A stretch of DNA of 64,000 nucleotides from Oerskovia paurometabola (GCF_016907365.1 NZ_JAFBBV010000001.1:1054001-1118000); one strand, 5' to 3'. Positions 15,139 to 24,471 are shown, counted from the first letter of the stretch. Notes: a model not told the origin generated them from the sequence alone. Numbers and translations: made by a program.

Positions 15139-16410
15139 CTAGACGCGCGGGACCGAGCTCGACCGGCCGTGCCTGCGCTCGCCGACGTTCCGACCCCGGC
15201 CTCGCGACCGGTCGTCGCGGTGACCGGCGCCGCGGTCACCGTCCCGGTCGCCCCGACCCTGGCCTCGCTGATCGTCGCGTCCGTGCCGGTCGCCGCGCCG
15301 TTCGTCGTCGTCCCGGTCGTCGTCCTCGTCGTCGCGCTCGTGCCACTCTCCGCGCCCGAGGTCGTCGTGGTCGCGCCAGCCGCCACCGTTGCCGTGCCGA
15401 CCACCGTCCTGGGGGGCCTGCGAGCGACCCGGCCCGCCGCCGGGGACGGGCGCGGCGGGTGCGGCTGGAACCGCCGGCACGGCCGGCGCGACGGGGACCT
15501 GCGTGGCCGTCGGAGCCGGTGTCGGCTGCACCGCAGGAGGGGACGGGGTGGGGGACTCGACGGGTACCGGTACGACGGTGCCCTTGCCGTTGTCCTTGCC
15601 GTTGCCGACGAGGTTGTCCCACAGGCCGACGATGGGCATCGTGAGCCGGTCGACGAACGTCACGTTCGATGCGCCCGTCCCGTCGTCGGGTCGCTCCTCG
15701 GCGGGAGCGACCGCTGCGCCGACCACGATCGTGACGGTGGACAGCAGCGCCGCCGCACTCCACCGCAGGGACTTGCGGGGGGACAGGCCGTTGCCCAGGA
15801 CGGCTCGGGCCTGTCGGCGGGCGTGCCGGGGAGTGCCGGCGGGCCCGGTGGGCCTGCGGGTCACGTGCTCGACCGGTACCTTCACGACATGCGCTGCAGC
15901 GGTCCCACCCACGAGGGAAGAGGTCGGGGGGACTGCCGACGGCACCCCGGCCGAGGCGAGGGCGACGGCGGCCGGCCGTGGGTCCGCAGCGGGTGGGACC
16001 CCCTCCGCGGCGGTCTCACGCACCGCGAGCAGGGTCGCGCGCTGCGCCGCGAGGCGTTGCCGGTAGGGAACGACGGCGTAGGCGCCCTGGGCGGCCGAGC
16101 GGCGGACCGCTCGTGCCGACTCGGCGCGCACGGTGGGGGCCCAGCTCCGGGCGTCGACGCTACGGCGCCCCGTGGCGACGTCGCGCATCAGCGCCTGCTG
16201 GGCGGTAGTCACCGCGTCGTGCGCTGCCGCACGGTCGGCGGGAGCGACCCGGTACGTCCGCACGACGCGGCGTGCTTCGCGGGCGAGCTCACCCGCACGG
16301 GAGGCCAGGAACTCGGCGAGGGCGTGCTCGCGGGCGTGTGCGGGCAGGGCGGCGAGGGCGGAAAGTGCGTCGACCCCGAGGGGTTGACGCGCAGGAAGTG
16401 CGTCAGACAT
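15139..16410 (-). CDS. Single-pass membrane protein downstream of a sigma-like gene, unknown function
   Basis: No family is recognised. From the ATG at 16410 (ribosome site AGGAG nine bases upstream) the protein has 423 residues. Residues 1-135 are helical and Arg/Ala-rich; the stretch from DAVTTAQQALMRDV to AVRRSAAQGAY loosely resembles the region-2 helices of the upstream sigma-like protein. A basic segment (PRKSLRW) leads into one membrane helix (about 216-236). The rest is predicted outside: a Pro/Ala/Val-rich linker, then a strongly charged Arg/Asp/His/Gly tail (about 345-423). The layout, a cytoplasmic domain, one helix and an external tail, is that of an anti-sigma factor. Its position 153 bp after the sigma-like gene on the same strand supports this, but it is inference. 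Confidence 0.6.
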   Translation of the reverse strand: MSDALPARQPLGVDALSALAALPAHAREHALAEFLASRAGELAREARRVVRTYRVAPADRAAAHDAVTTAQQALMRDVATGRRSVDARSWAPTVRAESARAVRRSAAQGAYAVVPYRQRLAAQRATLLAVRETAAEGVPPAADPRPAAVALASAGVPSAVPPTSSLVGGTAAAHVVKVPVEHVTRRPTGPAGTPRHARRQARAVLGNGLSPRKSLRWSAAALLSTVTIVVGAAVAPAEERPDDGTGASNVTFVDRLTMPIVGLWDNLVGNGKDNGKGTVVPVPVESPTPSPPAVQPTPAPTATQVPVAPAVPAVPAAPAAPVPGGGPGRSQAPQDGGRHGNGGGWRDHDDLGRGEWHERDDEDDDRDDDERRGDRHGRDDQRGQGRGDRDGDRGAGHRDDRSRGRGRNVGERRHGRSSSVPRV

Positions 16411-16563
16411 GCAGCGTTCTCTCCTGCCCACGGGCACGCAGGTCGGTACGGCCGTGGTCACGGCGATCGTGCGGTGGTGCGGGCACCCGCCGGCGCGAGG
16501 CCCTCGTGCCGTCGGTGGACGTGCCCGTGCGCAGAGCCGCAGGAGACGGGAGGGCGGCCGCGC

Positions 16564-17520
16564 TCACGCCGACTCCAGGAGGTCGGTACCGATGCCCATC
16601 GCGTGCAGGCGGGCGGCAGCCAGCTCGCGGACCCGGTCGATGTGGGCTGCGGTGCTCCGACGGGGCAGGCCGAGGGTCCGGGAGATCCACACGACGGTGT
16701 CCTGGCCCGGGAGCGGTCCGCTGCCGTACGCCTCGGCCATCCACAGGGCGGCGACCTTGCCCCGTGTCGGGTTCTCGGCCTGAGCGGCGTCGACCACCGA
16801 GCGCACCAGGGTGGGCGCCTCGACCGGGTGCAGCACGCAGTCGTGGTCGTCCTGGACGAGCCGGGGGGAGTCGAGGGTCTCGTCGAAGGAGAGCGTGCCG
16901 GACAGGACGAGCTCGTCGGCCTCGGTGACGACCATCCCCTGACGCACGACGTCGGAGCGGTGTGCGCCGAGCCTGTCGTTGGCTGCCTGCACCGCCTCCT
17001 GCACCGTCGGGACGGTGCCGCGCAGCGCGGCGAGCTCGGCGCGGGTGCGGGCCAGCTCGCGCCGGCGCCGCTGGGCCGAGACCATGCCCGACGCGGGCGC
17101 CGTCGCGTGGTCCACGAACGAGCGGACCTTGGGGCGCGCGGTGTAGACGACGATCGCCAGGAACGAGCGCATGGTGGACAGGTACGTCGGGTCCTGCCGC
17201 GACCGCTCGAGCATCTCCCAGACGGTCTCCGTGACGATCGCCTCGACGTCCTCGAGGTGCTGGGTCACCGGCACCGAGTTGGTCCGGCACAGCCTCGCGG
17301 CGATGCGTCGCCAGTGGTCGCGGTGGCCGGCGATGAAGCTGGAGACCTCCGCGCCGTAGCGGGTGTCGTCGCCGAGCTGCACGATGCGCGCCACCTCGGA
17401 GCGCATGGCGTCGGAGGGCGCGTCGTGGTCGTCGTCGAGGAGCGGCTCCTCTGCGGCACGCAGGGAGCGCGCTGCACGCGCCCGGTCCGGGCACGTGCCG
17501 GATGGGGGCCGCACGTTCAT
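16564..17520 (-). CDS. Divergent sigma-70-family-like protein
   Basis: From the ATG at 17520 the protein has 318 residues. The order of segments follows sigma-70 regions 2 to 4. An acidic helix pair (HLEDVEAIVTETVWEML, about 85-110) and AFIA-like helices fit region 2. A basic stretch with a Pro-Thr-x-x-Glu helix (RGTVPTVQEAVQAANDRL) fits region 3. Next comes LSFDETLDSP, recalling the SLD-x-P link of group 3 factors, and a C-terminal helix-turn-helix-like end (WISRTLGLPRRSTAAHIDRV) fits region 4. Similarity is weak and the DNA-melting residues are not obvious. The frame extends upstream to 17829, but GC3 falls sharply there, so ATG 17520 is preferred. It could instead be a sigma-derived regulator. 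Confidence 0.55.
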   Translation of the reverse strand: MNVRPPSGTCPDRARAARSLRAAEEPLLDDDHDAPSDAMRSEVARIVQLGDDTRYGAEVSSFIAGHRDHWRRIAARLCRTNSVPVTQHLEDVEAIVTETVWEMLERSRQDPTYLSTMRSFLAIVVYTARPKVRSFVDHATAPASGMVSAQRRRRELARTRAELAALRGTVPTVQEAVQAANDRLGAHRSDVVRQGMVVTEADELVLSGTLSFDETLDSPRLVQDDHDCVLHPVEAPTLVRSVVDAAQAENPTRGKVAALWMAEAYGSGPLPGQDTVVWISRTLGLPRRSTAAHIDRVRELAAARLHAMGIGTDLLESA

Positions 17521-17906
17521 GCCCTCAGCATGCGGCCGCTTCGCACTACTTTCACGTCTGAACACGGTTTTCACACCGGAGTTCACCCTCGCTGGTGCTA
17601 TAGGTGGTGCCATGCTGGGACTTGCCGCGGCCCGGGGTCGAGAATTCACCCGCGCGGACGGCGATTCGTGTCGTCCGCCCCTTCTGTGCCGGTGCCGGTG
17701 ATGGATACACTTCCGCGTCGGCGATCGCTCGCCGACCTGGGCGCGGACACGCAGACGAGCAGGAGGTGGAGCATGGGCGGCAGGACCTGCGCACCGTCCT
17801 CGACGACGAGGCACTCCTCGGGCGCACACCCGCGCGGCGCGTGCTCGCCGGGTCGGACCTGCCTCCCTGCAGGCGGTCGTCGACGACGTGCCGGGGCGAG
17901 CCGGCG
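17521..17906. other. 386-bp divergent intergenic region with lower GC and possible leader peptide
   Basis: This gap separates the sigma-like gene (-) from the hypothetical gene (+). The part 17521-17660 has lower GC3 in all frames and looks like promoter DNA. On the + strand, TACACT at 17706-17711 is a possible -10. A perfect AGGAGG (17761-17766) lies 6 bp before ATG 17773, which opens a 45-codon frame ending in a TGA (17908-17910) that overlaps the next gene's ATG as ATGA. The same stretch is also open in the downstream gene's frame from a GTG at 17766, with natural-looking codon use, so a longer N-terminus is equally possible. I cannot decide between these readings. Confidence 0.4.
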
Positions 17907-18506
17907 ATGACGACCCCGGCCCCGTGGGACGACACGACCTGGGCGGCGTGGGCCGTCGGGCTCGTCGAACCGCTGATCGATCCGTACGACCGTGTCGCCG
18001 ACCTCGAGGCGATGAGAGCCCAGGCCCGCGAGCAGCGGTTGCGCGCGGTGACCCTCCTCGCGGGGGCCCTCACCGACCTGCTCGACTCGCTCCCGGACGC
18101 CGACCCCTGGCGTCACGTCGACCCCGCGGCGTTCGGGACGTACCGCGACGGGCTGGACCTCGTCCCGACCGAGGCCACCGAGATCCGCGAGGACATCGGA
18201 CTCGCAGCGCTCGCGCGTCCGCTGGGCCGAGACGGCGCACAGCTCATGAGCGACGCCGAGCACGGCTGGGAGAACGTCGCGCACCGGGCCAGCGAGCTCG
18301 ACGACCCGGTCCCTGTGCTGGCCCGTGTGGTCGCCTGGGCGTCCTGGCGCCGCCGCGTCTACGTCGGCGAGGACACGTACCCCGTCCTGGTCGTCTTCTC
18401 CTGGCTCCGCCGCGCGGCTCTCGTCGCGGCGGGGCGGCAGATCGACGACGGCGAGTCGCACGAGCGGACGAGGGCTGCGGCCAGGATCGTCGACGACCTC
18501 GTCTGA
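17907..18506 (+). CDS. Hypothetical cytoplasmic protein
   Basis: No family is recognised. The 199-residue protein has no signal peptide, membrane helix or cysteine, and looks alpha-helical. It contains many Trp and acidic residues near the N-terminus (APWDDTTWAAWAVGLVEPL) and a basic helix near the C-terminus (WASWRRRVYVGEDTYPVL). The ATG at 17907 is the minimal start. The frame is open upstream to at least GTG 17766 next to AGGAGG, so 47 more residues may belong to it. The gene is divergent from the sigma-like gene and converges on the LuxR-type gene. Confidence 0.6.
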   Translation: MTTPAPWDDTTWAAWAVGLVEPLIDPYDRVADLEAMRAQAREQRLRAVTLLAGALTDLLDSLPDADPWRHVDPAAFGTYRDGLDLVPTEATEIREDIGLAALARPLGRDGAQLMSDAEHGWENVAHRASELDDPVPVLARVVAWASWRRRVYVGEDTYPVLVVFSWLRRAALVAAGRQIDDGESHERTRAAARIVDDLV

Positions 18507-18516
18507 CACGCCCGGT

Positions 18517-18532
18517 GTGACGGCGTCGTCAC
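18517..18532. terminator. Small hairpin between convergent genes
   Basis: A 6-bp stem (GTGACG / CGTCAC) with a 4-nt loop lies in the 57-bp gap between the hypothetical gene and the LuxR-type gene. It is short and without a U-tract, so it is only a weak terminator candidate. Confidence 0.3.
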
Positions 18533-18563
18533 GGTCGGTCGGGACTCCCGCGGTCGTGCGGCG

Positions 18564-21203
18564 TCACCACCGGTCGTCGCGCGCCGACGCGGGGTCGACG
18601 TGGTCGGCCACGATGAGCCCGAGCTCGATCCCCTTCGCGAGCGCGTCCTCCCGTCGGCGCACCCCCAGCTTGCGGTAGACCGACCGGAGCTGGCTCTTGA
18701 CGGTGTTGACCGAGACGGTCAGGCTCAGCGAGATCTCGGCCGCCGTGGCGTGCCGGCGCAGGCTGTCGAGCACGACGATCTCGCGGTCCGTCAGCGCCTG
18801 CGGGAAGCCCACCATCGCGGCGAACCTCTCGGGGACCGGACCTGCGGCGGCGAGCACCCGCTGCGCCGTCCTGTCCTTGCTGCGCGCGGCCAGGTCGACG
18901 AGCGCGACGAGCTCCCGCCGGGGCGGGAGCGTGAGGGCGAAGAGCAGCTGGCGGTCGTCGGCGACGGCCGCGAACTTTCCGAGCGCGTCGCACGCGTGGG
19001 ACTCGTCGGTGCCGTTGACGAGGGCGGCCGCGAGGAGCAGCGAGTGCGCGACCCTCAGGCGCGGCGACGCGTCGACCGGCGGGGTGTGCTCGACCAGGAC
19101 GTCCCGCGCGACCTGCCAGGACTCGGTGAGCAGCGCGAGGTGGGCGCGCAGGAGCGGGGCGTTCTCGGACGACGGGGAAGCGCCCCGGAGCGTCGCGTGC
19201 ACCGCGCCCAGCCGACCACGGGCGAGGTCGAGCAGGCCGCCGGCGTAGCCGAGCTGGTCGCTGTCCCGCGCGGAGATCCGCTGCCTGCCCCGCTCCGACT
19301 CGATGTACCGGCGCAGCCGCTCCGCGCCGAGCGCCGGCTCGAACGTCAGGAGGTCGACCGAGGCCTGGGCCAGCGCGAACTGCGGTCGCGACTCGAGCGT
19401 CGAGAGGTAGGGACGCACGGCGTCCAGGTGGGCCTGCGCACCCCGTGCGTCGAACCGCTCGATGCGTACGAGCGCGTGCGCCAGGTGGTAGACGTCCTTG
19501 CTGCGCCGCGGGGTGTTCTCCTCGTGCGAGGACTCCTCGACGACGGCGAGGTCGCGGCGTGCCTCGGGCATGTTGCCGTGCACGGCGTGGGCGAGCGCAC
19601 GCAGCGTCAGACCGTGCAGCGCCAGGGGCTCGCCGGGCGGGTCCCCCAACGGGTCGCCGAGGTCCTCCAGCATCGAGAGCGCCTCGCTCACCGCGCCGCC
19701 ACGGAGCATCGACCGTGCGATCTCGGCGCGCAGCCGCGGCAGTTCGCGCGCCATGGAGCGTCGTTCGGTGACCCGGAGCTCGCCCAGCATGCGCCCCGCG
19801 CGGCGCGCCGGATACAGGGCGCGCTCGGCCGAGCCGGTCGACCGCAGCGCGAGGCTCTCGAGGACCTCGAGCACGACGCGGTCGCCCGGTGCCGCGGGGC
19901 GTGGCGCCGAACGCAGCCCGGCGAGCGCTGCGTGGTAGAGCTCGATCGCCTCGTCCCGCCCGCCGGGGATCGCGTCGTAGTGCCGTGCGAGCGCTCCCGC
20001 GAGCAGGGGCCAGGGGCGCAGCTCGGCGACCGGGACGGCGCGCAGGACGTCGAGGTGCGCGATCGTGCGCTCCTCGAAGACCTGGGTCCAGTAGCGGGAC
20101 ACCGCGGCCGAGGCGATCGCGAGGTCGCCGGCCGTCACCGCGTGCCGGACGGCTTCGACCGGGTACCCGTGCTGGAGGTACCACCGGGCCGTCGCCGCCT
20201 CGACCACGCGGGACGCCTCGGGGTCCTCGAGCCGGCACGTCTCCAGGAGGAGGGACCGCACGACGGGGAAGAGGACGAAGACGAGACCCGTGGGGCGCCG
20301 TTCCCACGTGCCGAGTCCCCGCGCCTCGAGGTCGGACAGCAGCTCGGGCGCGTCGGGATCGAGGGTGAGCGCCACCGCGAGGTCTCCGGTCAGGATCTCC
20401 GGGACGACGCAGCGCGCGAGGAACAGCTCGAGCCGGTGCCGGGTGGGGCCCTGGAGCTGCTTGTCGACGGCCGCCCGGAGCAGCTCGGCCGCGACCTGGA
20501 CATGGGCGGGGGTGCCGTGCGAGCCGGCGAGCTCGGCGGCGAGCATCGCGACCCGCAGGTAGAGGGGCTGCCCGCCCGTGCTCACGTGCGTCTGCGCCGG
20601 GTCGAGGTCCGCGCCGACCTGACGCAGCATCCGCGCGGTCTCGTCGAGCGTGAGCGGGAGCTGGTCGGCCGTGATCACGGTGCGGGTCAGCTCGAGGCCG
20701 ACGACGGGCGCCTCGAGCATCGAGCTCGTGGTCGTCGCGAGCGCGAACGACAGGTTCGGGCAGGTGCGCAGCAGCCCGAGGACGTCCTGGTGGACCTCGG
20801 CGTCCCGGACGTTCTGGTAGTCGTCGACGACGACGAGCACCTCGCCCGGGACCGTGAGGAACGCCTCGGCGAGCCGTGCCGTCAGCGCCGCGGTCGTCAG
20901 CTCGTCGAGACCGGTCGTGGTCTCCGAGCGCAGCAGGCCGGCCTGGGTGGCCCGACGGGCGACGGTGCGCCAGAGCTCGGTCCGGGTCGCGCCGGGGCTC
21001 GTCGAGATCCAGACCCCGTCCGCCCCCCGTCGTCGCGCCCACTCGGCGAGGAGGGACGTCTTCCCACCGCCGGACGGGCCACGGACCACGCGCAGGGCCG
21101 CATCGGCGTCGAGCCGGTCGACGAGCCGTTCACGCACGAGCTCGAGGTGGGGTGGTCGCGGAGCGCCGTGCAGTCTGCCGGGGGTCGTGCTCACTACCGG
21201 CAT
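18564..21203 (-). CDS. Large ATP-binding LuxR-family regulator (LAL / MalT-like)
   Basis: This 879-residue transcription factor has the MalT-type plan: an N-terminal STAND ATPase, a long helical repeat (TPR-like) middle, and a C-terminal LuxR helix-turn-helix. The P-loop is GPSGGGKTS (residues 42-50), and a Walker-B-like VLVVVDDYQNV follows. The HTH is about 804-863, with LTDREIVVLDSL, AEISLSLTVSVNTVKSQL and YRKLGV. Such proteins bind a small inducer through the repeats and activate transcription. No sensor target is obvious nearby. The ATG at 21203 follows GGGAGGCAGG; the frame runs on to 21398 but into promoter-like DNA. Confidence 0.88.
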   Translation of the reverse strand: MPVVSTTPGRLHGAPRPPHLELVRERLVDRLDADAALRVVRGPSGGGKTSLLAEWARRRGADGVWISTSPGATRTELWRTVARRATQAGLLRSETTTGLDELTTAALTARLAEAFLTVPGEVLVVVDDYQNVRDAEVHQDVLGLLRTCPNLSFALATTTSSMLEAPVVGLELTRTVITADQLPLTLDETARMLRQVGADLDPAQTHVSTGGQPLYLRVAMLAAELAGSHGTPAHVQVAAELLRAAVDKQLQGPTRHRLELFLARCVVPEILTGDLAVALTLDPDAPELLSDLEARGLGTWERRPTGLVFVLFPVVRSLLLETCRLEDPEASRVVEAATARWYLQHGYPVEAVRHAVTAGDLAIASAAVSRYWTQVFEERTIAHLDVLRAVPVAELRPWPLLAGALARHYDAIPGGRDEAIELYHAALAGLRSAPRPAAPGDRVVLEVLESLALRSTGSAERALYPARRAGRMLGELRVTERRSMARELPRLRAEIARSMLRGGAVSEALSMLEDLGDPLGDPPGEPLALHGLTLRALAHAVHGNMPEARRDLAVVEESSHEENTPRRSKDVYHLAHALVRIERFDARGAQAHLDAVRPYLSTLESRPQFALAQASVDLLTFEPALGAERLRRYIESERGRQRISARDSDQLGYAGGLLDLARGRLGAVHATLRGASPSSENAPLLRAHLALLTESWQVARDVLVEHTPPVDASPRLRVAHSLLLAAALVNGTDESHACDALGKFAAVADDRQLLFALTLPPRRELVALVDLAARSKDRTAQRVLAAAGPVPERFAAMVGFPQALTDREIVVLDSLRRHATAAEISLSLTVSVNTVKSQLRSVYRKLGVRRREDALAKGIELGLIVADHVDPASARDDRW

Positions 21204-21414
21204 CCTGCCTCCCGCCCTCTCCTGGTGAGGTGCCTGGGCAGCCTGCCGTCGGCTGCGTCGCCTCTGGCACTGGAGCCGGCACCGCGCCGCTCTCCGGAGT
21301 GCCACTTTATGTGACGGTGAGCGTTTTCGCGGGGTAGGCGGTCCGCGACACACCCCGGAGCTCGGTGCGCGCGGCCGCATCGGAGGGGCGGCCGGCAATC
21401 ACGCCCGCGTGGGG

Positions 21415-22713
21415 TCAGCCGCGGGGGAGCGGCCCTCCCTGCTGGTCCACGAGGGGGAGCAGCCGCTCCAGCACGTCACCCGTCCGGAGCCCGTCGTGCT
21501 CGAACTCGTTCGTGACGAGCGCCTGCACGTTGCCCACCCGGGAGGCCGTGTCGAGCGACAGGTGGGCGTCGACGAACATGTCGTCGTAGTAGACCGCGGC
21601 CGCGACCGGGACCTCGTTGGCCGCGAGCGCGTCGAGGTCGTACAGCGCGGTCCAGTCCTCGCGCCGCGCCAGCTCCTCGGCCGCGCCGCGGAAGTCCCGC
21701 AGGCCCGCGATCTCCTCGAACATCCAGGGGTAGATCATCTCGCCCGTGAAGAGCAGCGGGCGGGCGTCGGGGGCGAACTGCGGGTGCTCGGCACGTACGC
21801 GCTCGGCGGCCCAGCCGGTCGCCCCGCGACCCGAGGCGTAGATCGACTCGTGCAGCACCGCGTACAGCGGGTTCGTCCGGTAGGACGTGAGGTCCCGGAC
21901 CTCGCTGAGGAACGTGTCGCTCAGGTCGTCGTCACCGTGGTGGAACGCCTCGTCGAGCAGCCAGTGCACGCGCTCGAAGCCCGGCTTCATGCCGAAGTCC
22001 ATGCCGAGCGTCTGGAGCCGACGCACCGACAGCGTGTCACCGTCGGGCAGCGTGACGTCACCCACCGCGATCCTGTCCGCGACACGCCCCAGGAGCGCGA
22101 CGTCGTCGGGGTAGCGTGCCGCGAAACGGGCGTTCTTGGCCGCGGTGCGCGGGTACGTGCGGCGGTAGACCTCGGTCGCGTCGGCCTCGAGGCCCGCGAG
22201 GCCGCCCGTGACGTAGCAGGCCGCGAGGCCCTCGGGGGCGCGCGAGAGGTACGTGAGCGTGAGGAACCCGCCGTAGCTCTGGCCGAGGGACTCCCAGCGG
22301 CGACCGCCGAACAGGGTGCGCCGCAGGTGCTCGGCGTCCGCCACGATCGAGTCCGCGCGGAAGTGCGTGAGGTGCTCGGCCTGCGCGGCGGCGTCGCCGA
22401 GCCCCGCGAGCGCGCGCCCGCGCACGGCCGAGCTGCGGCCCGTGCCGCGCTGGTCGAGCAGGATCACCCGGTGCGTCGCGAGCATGGTCCCGACCCATCC
22501 CTCGGGGCCGGTCGGCCGCGGGCCCTTGCCGCCCGGGCCGCCCTGGAGGAAGACGAGCAACGGCAGGTCCTCGCGCCGCCGGACCGGGTCGACGAGCTCA
22601 CGCGCGAAGATCGTGATCCGGCGCGGGTCCCGCTCGTCGAACCAGTCGAGGGGGACCTCGACCTCGTGGTCGGTCACGTGCATCCCGGGGAGGGTGTAGC
22701 TCACGGAGGTCAT
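21415..22713 (-). CDS. Alpha/beta hydrolase, prolyl aminopeptidase (S33) type
   Basis: Proline iminopeptidases of family S33 remove N-terminal Pro from peptides. The protein shows the family's oxyanion motif LQGGPGGKG, then LLDQRGTGRSS, and the nucleophile elbow GQSYGG with the catalytic Ser. A helical cap follows, and the C-terminal part holds the remaining triad residues (candidates are the Asp in YYDDMFVDAHLS and the His in NEFEHDGLRTG). ATG 22713 gives 432 residues; a GTG at 22731 after CAGGGG would add six. It is cytoplasmic and stands alone, with a palindromic terminator of glpK just upstream. Confidence 0.85.
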   Translation of the reverse strand: MTSVSYTLPGMHVTDHEVEVPLDWFDERDPRRITIFARELVDPVRRREDLPLLVFLQGGPGGKGPRPTGPEGWVGTMLATHRVILLDQRGTGRSSAVRGRALAGLGDAAAQAEHLTHFRADSIVADAEHLRRTLFGGRRWESLGQSYGGFLTLTYLSRAPEGLAACYVTGGLAGLEADATEVYRRTYPRTAAKNARFAARYPDDVALLGRVADRIAVGDVTLPDGDTLSVRRLQTLGMDFGMKPGFERVHWLLDEAFHHGDDDLSDTFLSEVRDLTSYRTNPLYAVLHESIYASGRGATGWAAERVRAEHPQFAPDARPLLFTGEMIYPWMFEEIAGLRDFRGAAEELARREDWTALYDLDALAANEVPVAAAVYYDDMFVDAHLSLDTASRVGNVQALVTNEFEHDGLRTGDVLERLLPLVDQQGGPLPRG

Positions 22714-22746
22714 GGTGACGAGCCTAGCCACGAATGCCCCTGGACA

Positions 22747-22788
22747 TGTCAGGACCAGCGTGACCTCGAGGTCACGCTGGTCCTGACA
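22747..22788. terminator. Perfect 42-bp palindrome downstream of glpK
   Basis: Positions 22747-22767 and 22768-22788 are exact reverse complements, with TCGA at the centre. It lies 20 bp past the glpK stop and before the start of the S33 hydrolase gene, so it should end glpK transcription. Its stem is far longer than most terminators in the window. Confidence 0.7.
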
Positions 22789-22808
22789 GGCGGTGGAGGC
22801 GAGAAGGG

Positions 22809-24326
22809 CTACTTCTCGACGTCCTCGTCGACCCAGTCGAGGGTCTTGCTCACGGCCTTCTTCCAGTTGCGGTAGAGGCGCTCGCGCTCGTCCTCGTCCA
22901 TCGACGGGGTCCAGCGCTTGTCCTCGGCCCAGTTGGCGATGACGTCCTGCTCGCCCTGCCAGAACCCGACCGCGATGCCCGCGGCGTACGCGGCGCCGAG
23001 CGCCGTCGTCTCCGCGACCTTGGGCCGCACGACGTCCACGCCGAGCTGGTCCGCCTGGAACTGCATGAGCAGCTCGTTCTGGACCATGCCGCCGTCGACG
23101 CGCAGCTCGGTGAGGTCGACGCCCGAGTCCGCGTTCATGGCGTCCAGGACCTCACGGGTCTGGAACGCGACGGCCTCGAGCGCGGCGCGCGCGATGTGGT
23201 TCTTGTTGACGTAGCGCGTGAGGCCCACGAGGGCGCCACGGGCGTCGGAGCGCCAGTGCGGTGCGAACAGGCCCGAGAACGCGGGCACGAAGTACGCGCC
23301 ACCGTTGTCGTCGACCTTGCGGGCGAGCCACTCGACGTCGGGCGCGTCGGAGAACATGCCCAGGTTGTCGCGCAGCCACTGGATGAGCGAGCCCGTGACG
23401 GCGATCGAGCCCTCGAGCGCGTAGCGGGCCGGCTGGTCGCCGATCTTGTAGCAGACCGTGGTCAGCAGGCCGTTCTTCGAGGCCACCTTCTCGGTGCCCG
23501 TGTTGAGGAGCATGAAGTTGCCCGTGCCGTACGTGTTCTTGGCCTGGCCGACCTCGAAGCACGCCTGGCCGAACGTCGCGGCCTGCTGGTCGCCCAGGAT
23601 GCCCGCGATCGGGACCCCGGGGAGGAGCCCGCCGGGGCGCCCGTTCCCGTAGACCTCGGAGGACGACTTGATCTCGGGGAGCATCGAGAGCGGGATGCCC
23701 ATGTCGGCCGCGATGTCCTCGCGCCACGACAGGGTGTCGAGGTCCATGAGCATGGTGCGCGACGCGTTCGTCACGTCGGTGACGTGCACCCCGCCGTCGA
23801 CGCCGCCCGTCATGTTCCACAGGACCCAGGTGTCGGTGTTGCCGAACACGAGGTCGCCGGCGTCGGCCGCCGCGCGGGCGCCCTCGACGTTGTCGAGGAT
23901 CCACTTGACCTTGGGGCCGGAGAAGTAGGTCGCGAGCGGCAGGCCCACGATCGCCTTGTACTTCTCGGGTCCCGCGTCGCCGCCGAGCTCGTCGACGATC
24001 TTCTGCGTGCGGGTGTCCTGCCAGACGATCGCGTTGTAGACGGGCTTGCCCGTCTTGCGGTTCCACACGACCGCGGTCTCGCGCTGGTTGGTGATGCCGA
24101 CCGCGGCGATGTCGGTGTACGTGACGTTGGCGCGGGTCAGGGCCAGGCCGACGGCCTCGCGGACGTTGTTCCAGATCTGCTCGGGGTTGTGCTCGACCCA
24201 GCCGGCCCGCGGGAAGATCTGCTCGTGCTCGAGCTGGCCGGAGGAGACGATCTCCCCGGAGTGGTTGAAGACGATGGCCCGGGAGCTGGTGGTTCCCTGG
24301 TCGATGGCGAGAACGTAGTCGGCCAT
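22809..24326 (-). CDS. glpK: Glycerol kinase
   Basis: GlpK phosphorylates glycerol to sn-glycerol 3-phosphate. The 505-residue FGGY-family protein has the N-terminal phosphate motif [18 protein letters not shown], the glycerol-site segment [12 protein letters not shown], and C-terminal signatures with [19 protein letters not shown] and [12 protein letters not shown]. The length equals that of the family. The ATG follows AAGGACTGACACACC. It lies downstream of glpF on the same strand, with a strong hairpin in the 184-bp gap, so it may be transcribed both by read-through and from its own promoter. Confidence 0.97.
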   Translation of the reverse strand: MADYVLAIDQGTTSSRAIVFNHSGEIVSSGQLEHEQIFPRAGWVEHNPEQIWNNVREAVGLALTRANVTYTDIAAVGITNQRETAVVWNRKTGKPVYNAIVWQDTRTQKIVDELGGDAGPEKYKAIVGLPLATYFSGPKVKWILDNVEGARAAADAGDLVFGNTDTWVLWNMTGGVDGGVHVTDVTNASRTMLMDLDTLSWREDIAADMGIPLSMLPEIKSSSEVYGNGRPGGLLPGVPIAGILGDQQAATFGQACFEVGQAKNTYGTGNFMLLNTGTEKVASKNGLLTTVCYKIGDQPARYALEGSIAVTGSLIQWLRDNLGMFSDAPDVEWLARKVDDNGGAYFVPAFSGLFAPHWRSDARGALVGLTRYVNKNHIARAALEAVAFQTREVLDAMNADSGVDLTELRVDGGMVQNELLMQFQADQLGVDVVRPKVAETTALGAAYAAGIAVGFWQGEQDVIANWAEDKRWTPSMDEDERERLYRNWKKAVSKTLDWVDEDVEK

Positions 24327-24435
24327 GGTGTGTCAGTCCTTCACGTCGGTGTGCTTGAGAGCGGGTGCCGCGCGGTGCGCGGCCGGGTGCGAGGGTGGCG
24401 TCGGGGCCCGCGAAGAGGCCCGACGGCGGGTGGTC

Positions 24436-24471
24436 GTGTGACCGGGGCGGGTCGCCCCGTCCCGGTCACAC
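24436..24471 (-). terminator. Hairpin between glpF and glpK
   Basis: A 16-bp stem (24436-24451 and 24456-24471, one G-U pair, 4-nt TCGC loop) begins about 40 bp past the glpF stop on the - strand. It may end the glpF transcript or limit read-through into glpK. Confidence 0.65.

Noticed and set aside
15094..17910. A 938-codon + strand frame across the sigma-like and membrane-protein genes
   Set aside because: Low-complexity Arg/Gly/His content, no ribosome site and no domain. The - strand genes have ribosome sites and plausible folds.
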